64,000 nt of DNA from Diacronema lutheri. Its lineage: Eukaryota > Haptophyta > Pavlovophyceae > Pavlovales > Pavlovaceae. Each line of letters opens with the position of its first letter. Position 1 is the first letter of the stretch. The notes beneath the pieces were generated by a model. It did not search any database and was not told where the DNA came from. It was given only the letters and a program-made list of their open reading frames with translations. Shown one piece after another: positions 58,998-64,000 of the stretch. The stretch lies in contig JAGTXO010000002.1 of the NCBI GenBank assembly GCA_019448385.1, positions 62,001 through 126,000 of the forward strand, read 5' to 3'. The position numbers were made by a program, and so were the translations under genes.

Positions 58998-59267
58998 TCA
59001 CTCGCCGCACGTTTCAGCACGCCCGCTGCCCGCCTGCACGACGCCACTCGCCTCGACAAAGGCCTTGGTGAGCTGCTCGGCCGCGAGGCTGTACATCTCA
59101 TCGAGAGCCGCGGCGCGCCGTTGGACGTCGGCTCTCATACCATGCAGCCTGTCAATCTCGGCCGCAACGTGCGCCTGGAAGGCGTGACAGGCCGCGAGCT
59201 GCGAGGCGCGCTGCACCTCGATCTGCTGAAGGCACGAGCGCAACTCGACCTCACGATCGTCCGCCAT
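58998..59267 (-). CDS. Small coiled-coil protein, 89 aa
   Basis: ATG 59267 gives MADDREVELRSCLQQIEVQR and an almost entirely helical protein (QLAACHAFQAHVAAEIDRLHGM, RRAAALDEMYSLAAEQL) with a short flexible end. It resembles small subunits of tethering or BLOC/BORC-type complexes in style, but no family is recognised. Its stop is 13 bp from the stop of the convergent esterase gene; it is divergent from the next gene with 71 bp between ATGs. Low complexity is absent, and the helical periodicity argues that it is real. Confidence 0.6.
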   Translation of the reverse strand: MADDREVELRSCLQQIEVQRASQLAACHAFQAHVAAEIDRLHGMRADVQRRAAALDEMYSLAAEQLTKAFVEASGVVQAGSGRAETCGE

Positions 59268-59338
59268 CGCGGCGAGAAACATTCGCGTAACGTACATAAC
59301 TGTAACTGTATGAATATCGTGCTGACGTTGACCTGGGG

Positions 59339-59827
59339 ATGCCCGTGGTCGTGGTCGAGCTGGGCGCGGAGCCCGCGGGCCGAGCGCGCGGACTTCCGCG
59401 AGCACGCGTGGCTTGTCTCTGGCTCGTCGCCGTCACTTCTATCCTCGCTGGCGTAGTGCTTGCTTGCGAGCGCGATGTGGTGCCGTCGCAGCTCGGCGTG
59501 AGGTCGACGCTGCGCGTTCTTGGCGCGACCGTCGCGGAGGCGGAGGGCAAGAAAATCATCTTACCGGCCTGCCCAGTGGACAAGCTGCAGGACGCGACGC
59601 GCATCAATGACGACGCATCCTCGCCCTATTTTCGTCTCTGCGCGCAGATCTGCTTGAATCCCAAGCTCAAAGCCGTGGCTGCCAAGCACGGCGTGCGGTA
59701 CGGCGAGACGTGCGCCTCGCAGGGCTGCACCGCGCTCGCTGCGACGACGACCAAGGCGGCGCAGGCCATCTTCTTCTACAGCTGCGACGCGCACTCGAGC
59801 ACGCCCGAACGGGGCGAAGTGAGGTGA
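59339..59827 (+). CDS. Small membrane protein, 162 aa, unknown
   Basis: One transmembrane segment near the N-terminus (ACLWLVAVTSILAGVVLAC), preceded by basic residues, so a signal anchor or long signal peptide. The remainder is probably lumenal or extracellular with six cysteines (PACPVDKL, LCAQICLNPK, GETCASQGC, SCDAH), suggesting disulfides. A similar arrangement is seen in algal plastid or secretory proteins of unknown role. No family recognised. Confidence 0.6.
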   Translation: MPVVVVELGAEPAGRARGLPRARVACLWLVAVTSILAGVVLACERDVVPSQLGVRSTLRVLGATVAEAEGKKIILPACPVDKLQDATRINDDASSPYFRLCAQICLNPKLKAVAAKHGVRYGETCASQGCTALAATTTKAAQAIFFYSCDAHSSTPERGEVR

Positions 59828-59989
59828 CGACGCCGCGCCTGGGGCTCGGGCCAGCCCGACGTCGGTGAGCTGGCTCGGCTTTTCGATGGGCGTCCGCATT
59901 CGGTTTCCGCTGCTCCGGCGCGATATGCATTCGCCAGTCCAAGCGTCGCGAGGCCCGCTTCCGCACTCGACGAGCGCGCCTCGTCCTCC

Positions 59990-60373
59990 ACGGCGTACTC
60001 CTTGTCCTGCGCGAGGTGCATCACAATTCACAACCCTCTCCTCCAAGTTGATCACCTGCGCGATGTTTGCGCGGATATCCGCCATCACGGTCGCAATCAG
60101 CGCGGGCGTGTCTACGCGCACGCGGCCGACAATCTCGTCGCGCACATACGTCGGCAGCGACGCCCACACGTCGGGCGCATACGCGTGTGCGACCTGCCCG
60201 ACGATGCTGCTCAAATTCATCACCTGCTGAAGATCGATCCGCGAGAAGACGTCCTGCACGTCGATCAGCTCGTGCGTGAGCAGGACTTTCAAAACTGCGC
60301 AGCCGTCGTGGAGGACTGAAGACTGAGGAGGCTGTCGTGGATGACAGGATGACTGGATGAGAGCATTGATCAT
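59990..60373 (-). pseudogene. DUF445-like gene fragment
   Basis: About 110 residues (VLLTHELIDVQDVFSRIDLQ, APDVWASLPTYVRDEIVGRV, ADIRANIAQVINLEE, then HLAQDKEYAVEDE in another frame) match part of DUF445 membrane-associated proteins (the APDLWxxLPxxVKExI and DKxxL region). The N-terminal membrane segments and the C-terminal end are missing, and the frame changes near 60015, so this is most likely a decayed host gene copy. Confidence 0.5.
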
Positions 60374-60458
60374 GAGCAGTGTGAGCAGTGAGCCGAGCAG
60401 TTGAAAATGACAGCTGCCAAAGGACATTTTGACATTCAAATTTGCATCGCTGCCCGCC

Positions 60459-61344
60459 ATGAGCGCCGAGCAGCTGAAGCGCGCGATCCGAGAGGGCGCG
60501 CGGCGGCAGCAGGGCACTTTTGATGTGCCGTCTTACATCTCCATCGTGCGCACGCCCTCGCGGCTCCGCGCCCGCGCCCGCCCCGCGCGTCATGCACGCC
60601 CACGCGTGCTGGCGCGCGTCCTTGCTCGGCGTTTGTCGTTGCGTGGCTCGCGCACGCCGCGCTGGCGCGCAGGGAGATCCGTACAAGGATGGCACACCAC
60701 CGTCGCGCGCCGGCCGTTGGACGAAGCCGCACCATTCGGCCGCTTCAATGCTTCATCCCGCTCGGCCGGAGGAGGCCGGCCCACCTGCGCCGCCGTTCAT
60801 GACGGGCGCGCAGTTGACGCGCATCGACAACACCGCGGTCACCGCGCGGTGGCGCAAGCAGATCGAGGCCGAGTTCAAGGCGAGCCTGCCTAAGCAGCAC
60901 AGCGGACGCGCGGCGCCGTACGCCATGCACGAGCCCGACGCGTACACTGCCACCAGCCCACGTCCGCTTGCCGCCGGAGAAGCGCTGGTCGGCGGAGGCG
61001 CGCCGCACGCGCCGCCTTTGCCCGCGCCTCAGCAGCCGGTCGTGGCGCCGCCACCAATGCTGGCCTACGCGCAGGCCCCCAGCGGCTACGTCTGGCCGCC
61101 GCCGCCTCCTCCGATGATCCTCATCCCGGCGCAGCTGCACGCGCACGCGCACCATTGGCACCACCACCGTGCCTCAGCGCCGCCCGCCCCCGCCACCCAG
61201 TATGTGCCCTACCCGTCGCTGCCTTCGGGCACTCGCGATGGGTGGCCACCCGGCCCGTACGGCGTGCCCTTGGTCATGGTGCCGTTTCCTTCCCACCCCC
61301 TCCATCGGGACCCTCCCGCACAGTTTTCTGATCGCACTGCGTGA
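60459..61344 (+). CDS. Proline-rich protein of unknown function, 252 aa
   Basis: Exon 1 (60459-60545) encodes MSAEQLKRAIREGARRQQGT and ends SYISI. A 127-bp intron (GTGCGC...GCGCAG, phase 0) leads to exon 2 (60673-61344), GDPYKDGTPPSRAGRW. A short conserved-looking segment (AQLTRIDNTAVTARWRKQIEAEFK) precedes a Pro/Ala/His-rich tail with PPPPPPM and HAHAHHWHHH. The tail is probably disordered and could bind metal or SH3/WW-type partners. The family is not recognised. The splice join is supported by unbroken frame and typical intron composition. Confidence 0.6.
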
Positions 61345-61403
61345 TATATTAGTGCTGGGCGGTAGGCGCTATAATTTAAATTTCTTGCCATATTTTCAGA
61401 GAG

Positions 61404-61418
61404 CGCCCGTTTTTGAAC
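61404..61418 (+). promoter_or_regulatory. CGCCC-T5 promoter-like motif before the phosphatase gene
   Basis: CGCCCGTTTTTGAAC, 11 bp upstream of ATG 61430 in an AT-rich island; the same core occurs at 998, 32266, 40856 and 62876. Confidence 0.4.
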
Positions 61419-61429
61419 AAGGGGCGGGA

Positions 61430-62144
61430 ATGGTCTCCACCTTTGCCCCAATGGCCGTGCCAGATGCCCACACCGCGCTCGACCTCGCGTTTGCTCTACG
61501 AGTGGATGAAATCGTCTCCCATGGCCACAGCCCGCAGAAGCTGCCCGCGATGATCAGGCCAGATTTGCTCATCGGCAGCATCTCCGAGGCGCAGGACTTT
61601 GCAGAGCTCAGCCGGCTCGGCTGCACGCACGTGCTCAACATGGCGCACGGCGTGTGCCACGTGGAATGCGGCGAGCGCTTCACCTACCTTGGCATCGACG
61701 CGGACGACAGCCCGTCATACGATTTGCTCGGCGAGCATTTTGACGCCGCGTACGTGTTCTACCGCGAGTGCCGAGAAACGGGCGGGCGCCTGTTCATCCA
61801 CTGCATGGCTGGCATCAACCGATCGGGCGCGATGGCGATCGCATTTCTGGTGGCCGACGGCATGGATCTGCTCAGCGCCGCACGTCACGTGCACCGAGTG
61901 CGCGGGCCCGTTTGCTGGAACAAGGTAGGCCATGCGGGGTCGCACGCGTGCCCGGGCAATGCACGCCGGCTCACCGGCGATTGCTCACCGGAACCTGCCC
62001 GCGGCCGCCTGGCTGGCATCGGCGCCCGCCGAGAACCGCGTCCCTCGCGCTCCGCAGGGCTTTCAGCTGCAGCTAGTTCGTCACGCCCGCACGCGCGGCT
62101 TGCTCGTCGAATCCGAACCATCATGCCGAGACGAGGGAGGCTAG
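61430..62144 (+). CDS. Dual-specificity protein phosphatase
   Basis: Exons 61430-61924 and 62058-62144 give 193 aa; the 133-bp intron (GTAGGC...CCGCAG, phase 0) joins WNK to GFQLQLV, as expected for this family. The catalytic loop is HCMAGINRSG (HCx5R), the general-acid region is DADDSPSYDLL, and LLIGSISEAQDFAELSRLGCTHVLNMA is the typical start of the DUSP fold. It probably dephosphorylates Tyr/Ser/Thr in MAPK-type or other proteins. Neither a kinase-interaction domain nor a targeting signal is seen. It converges on the ankyrin gene with only 6 bp between the stops. Confidence 0.9.
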
Positions 62145-62150
62145 ACAACA

Positions 62151-62861
62151 TCACATCGCGCCAGCTGTGTCCCTGGCCTGTGACGCGTGGGCGGTCTGCA
62201 CGGTGGAGAGGGTTTCGAAAAAGTCCTTCGACTTCCGCCGGCCGCTGCGTCCGGCGAGCGTCGCACAGTCGTTCCCGCGAACGTCGCGAGCGGCAAAGTC
62301 GGCGCCCGCGCTCACAAGGATGGCGCAGGCGTCCTTTGACGCGCGGAACGAGGCGACCTGCAGCGGGCTGCGGCCGTGGGCGTCCTTCGTCTCAATGAGC
62401 GAGTCCATGCCATCGATCTGTAGCAAGGCGCGCAGCGTGTCCTCGTGGCCGGAGTACGCGGCGATGTGCAAGAGCGTCGAGCCGTCCTTCGTTGCCGCAA
62501 ACAGATCGGCACCCTTCTTCACGAACTCGCCCACGAGCCCCCCGAGGCCATATTGGACGGCGATCATGACCGGCGTGATTCCATCTACGTCTGCGTAGTC
62601 CGCGACGGCGCCGTACCTGAGCAGCTCCGCGACGAACGCGACGTCGCCGCGGCGTGTCGCCTTGTGCACCGCTGTCTCGCCGCGGTCATCCGCGACATTG
62701 ATCTGCTGGCCCTTTTTGAGCATCTCGACGGCGCCGGCGTTGGCGCCGCGATCAACAAGCTCAAGGAATGCGCCGTCGGCAACCTCCACGTCCGTCAGCG
62801 GCACGGACGAGCCGATCTGCTTGCGCCTCAGGCGCACGGGCTGCTCCACTTTGGGCGGCAT
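62151..62861 (-). CDS. Ankyrin-repeat protein, 236 aa
   Basis: ATG 62861 gives MPPKVEQPVRLRRKQIG. Five to six ankyrin repeats follow: FLELVDRGANAGAVEMLKKG, DDRGETAVHKATRRGDVAFV, DVDGITPVMIAVQYGLGGLV, TKDGSTLLHIAAYSGHEDTL, DAHGRSPLQVASFRASKDAC, and the last VRGNDCATLAGRSGR. It ends in a short polar tail. Ankyrin repeats are protein-binding scaffolds; the partner is unknown. It is head to head with the MAPR gene (159-bp spacer). Confidence 0.85.
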   Translation of the reverse strand: MPPKVEQPVRLRRKQIGSSVPLTDVEVADGAFLELVDRGANAGAVEMLKKGQQINVADDRGETAVHKATRRGDVAFVAELLRYGAVADYADVDGITPVMIAVQYGLGGLVGEFVKKGADLFAATKDGSTLLHIAAYSGHEDTLRALLQIDGMDSLIETKDAHGRSPLQVASFRASKDACAILVSAGADFAARDVRGNDCATLAGRSGRRKSKDFFETLSTVQTAHASQARDTAGAM

Positions 62862-62875
62862 GCCGAAACGAGTGA

Positions 62876-62886
62876 CGCCCCTTTTT
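62876..62886 (-). promoter_or_regulatory. CGCCCCTTTTT motif in the ankyrin/MAPR divergent spacer
   Basis: Same core as at 998, 32266, 40856 and 61404. Within the spacer it is followed by an AT-rich stretch and CCTTTCCTCCCAGCAG, which may be the 3' splice site of a 5' UTR intron of the MAPR gene. Confidence 0.35.
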
Positions 62887-63020
62887 AGTTTCTCCCAAGC
62901 TTGTGTGAATTTCTTATTTTCTGTCCTTTCCTCCCAGCAGGGCGCCCGTCGCCAACCCGTCACCGCAGCTGGGTGTGGAAGCGCGGGCGCGCGCTCGGCG
63001 GGCCGGCCGGCGCGGGCGCG

Positions 63021-63581
63021 ATGGTGTGGGCCGCGCCGCCGCCGCGTCAGGGTTGGGGCGCGTACCTTTGGGGCTGGGCGCCGTGGGTCGGCATGCTCGC
63101 CGTCGTCCGGCGCCTGCGCGCGCGCCTCGACTGGGGTATCGTCCCGCAAGCGGCGGCCGGCTGCGCGATGGCGTGGGCGTGGCTCCGCGTGAGCAGCTTG
63201 GTGCGCAGCCATATAGCGGAGCGCAAGTACCGCGAGTGGCAGCGCAAGCACCACCTGCCGAAGCGCGACTACACGATGGCCGAGATCCGAGCGCTCGACG
63301 GCTCGGAGCCCGACCGGCCGATTCTCGTCGTGATCATGGGCAAGGTGTTCAACGTGAGCGCGGGCGCGGAGTACTACGGGAAAGATGGCCCATACAACGT
63401 CTTCGCCGGCCGGGACGCGACCTGGCTGCTCGCCAAAGGCGAGCTGGAGCTGGGCAGCGCCGAGGAGATGGCCACGCCGCTCACGGCGGCCGAGCAGCTC
63501 GAGCTCGACGGCTGGTATGAGCACTTCGCGTTCAAATACGAGGTGCTCGGCGACGTGGCGCCGGAGGTGCGCGCCTCGTAA
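63021..63581 (+). CDS. Membrane-associated progesterone receptor (MAPR)/cytochrome b5-like heme-binding protein
   Basis: 186 aa from ATG 63021. A hydrophobic N-terminus (GWGAYLWGWAPWVGMLAVV) and a second segment (AAAGCAMAWAWLRVSSLV) anchor it in a membrane. The C-terminal domain is MAPR-type: RDYTMAEIRALDG, ILVVIMGKVFNVSAGAEYYGKDGPYNVFAGRDATWLLA, LDGWYEHFAFKYEVLG. The tyrosines around YYGKDGPY fit MAPR heme coordination. Members bind heme and support P450 enzymes and sterol metabolism, usually in the ER. Confidence 0.9.
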   Translation: MVWAAPPPRQGWGAYLWGWAPWVGMLAVVRRLRARLDWGIVPQAAAGCAMAWAWLRVSSLVRSHIAERKYREWQRKHHLPKRDYTMAEIRALDGSEPDRPILVVIMGKVFNVSAGAEYYGKDGPYNVFAGRDATWLLAKGELELGSAEEMATPLTAAEQLELDGWYEHFAFKYEVLGDVAPEVRAS

Positions 63582-63782
63582 GGCGCGCCCGGCGCCCAGC
63601 AGGCGACGTCCGTGGCTTTTTAAATACGTCTTTGAGGGGGTTCCGGCCTCCACCGTAGTCGTTACAGACTGCCGTTTTCCCGTTCCGCGCGCGCGCGTGC
63701 CTCGTCGAGTTCGAGCGAGCCGACGCGTTCAACCTTGCTCCACGCCCGGCCGCCGCGGGCCAGCGTGCCCCCTCTCGTGAGC

Positions 63783-64000
63783 ATGGCGTGGGACAACGCG
63801 CAGGCCGCCGTTGTGATCCAGCGCATCGCGCGAGGTCGCGCGGCGAGGCGCGAACTCTTCCGCAGGAAGCTGCACACCGTCACAGGTGGCACGCTTCTCG
63901 AGATGCTCGAGGGCGTGCGCCTGTACCACACGAACGCTGCGCGCTCAGCGCGCGTGGCCAGCAATCTTGAACAGCTGCCCGACCTAGTGCCGCGGCTTTC
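63783..64000 (+). CDS. IQ-motif protein, N-terminal part (runs off the right edge)
   Basis: ATG 63783 opens MAWDNAQAAVVIQRIARGRA, an IQ calmodulin-binding motif (IQxxxRGxxxRR), then RRELFRRKLHTVTGGTLLEM. The frame is open to the window end, so length and other domains are unknown. The start may lie further upstream if there is a 5' exon; the TTTTTAAATA stretch near 63617 may be its promoter. Confidence 0.55.
   Translation, partial: MAWDNAQAAVVIQRIARGRAARRELFRRKLHTVTGGTLLEMLEGVRLYHTNAARSARVASNLEQLPDLVPRL

Noticed and set aside
63662-63964. 100-codon minus-strand frame at the right edge
   Set aside because: The plus strand carries an IQ motif in a frame open to the edge; the minus frame has no feature.
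1-64000. tRNA, rRNA or CRISPR array
   Set aside because: No tRNA box A/B pair with a cloverleaf, no conserved rRNA stretch and no spacer-separated repeat array was noticed; the tandem repeats present are contiguous.

Overview
This window is nuclear DNA from a very GC-rich, gene-dense unicellular alga. The host genes are eukaryotic: MPP10 of the U3 snoRNP, a class I ribonucleotide reductase R2, the 20S proteasome subunit alpha-2, and NOSIP. They carry short GC-rich introns (about 90-200 bp), usually GTGCG...GCGCAG. A DEAD-box helicase with a signal peptide followed by a transit-peptide-like stretch suggests a secondary plastid. A haptophyte (or a similar alga such as a pelagophyte) fits best; this is inference and no species is claimed.

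Layout. 1-13.5 kb: MPP10 (partial), RNR small subunit, a 1,836-aa PfkB-ankyrin-kinase-CHAT fusion, PSMA2, an ART/PARP-like plus TLDc protein and a small acidic protein. 14-17 kb: a secreted proline-rich protein, then a 2.07-kb DNA transposon with 24-bp terminal inverted repeats lying 30 bp upstream of the helicase ATG. 17-33 kb: plastid-type DEAD-box helicase, a hypothetical protein, a flavin-reductase-like protein, an FkbM/lectin membrane protein, NOSIP, an MFS transporter, PabA-PabB aminodeoxychorismate synthase, a kringle membrane protein and a linker-histone-domain/FKBP fusion. 57-64 kb: an SGNH/NXPE-like esterase, small proteins, a dual-specificity phosphatase, an ankyrin protein, a MAPR/cytochrome-b5-like protein and the start of an IQ-motif gene. 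Genes are often paired head to head with 60-170 bp between start codons.

32.9-57.2 kb looks like one large insertion between two ordinary host genes. Its first gene is a tyrosine recombinase with a complete active site. An 11-bp direct repeat (ATAAGTTTTAC), followed on both sides by CTTTCATA after a short spacer, lies at the two edges. Removing the 24.4 kb would leave the FKBP and esterase genes a few tens of bases apart, the normal spacing here. Inside are a 239-bp tandem repeat, an 18-bp palindrome, a foldback element with telomere-like ends, a decayed coiled-coil gene, a decayed PIF1 helicase and one enormous gene.

That gene (41102-56574) has three phase-0 introns and predicts a protein of about 5,037 aa. 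In order it holds a ubiquitin-specific protease, an EQR repeat, a Ulp1/C48-like protease, a YqaJ-type exonuclease, a chromodomain and a C-terminal Fanzor (eukaryotic TnpB-like) nuclease. Fanzors are known as RNA-guided nucleases in eukaryotic mobile elements. I know of no description of one fused to deubiquitinase-like proteases, a recombination exonuclease and a chromatin reader inside a recombinase-led 24-kb element, so I consider this the candidate new system. Hairpins between its stop codon and the right boundary are a possible guide-RNA scaffold.
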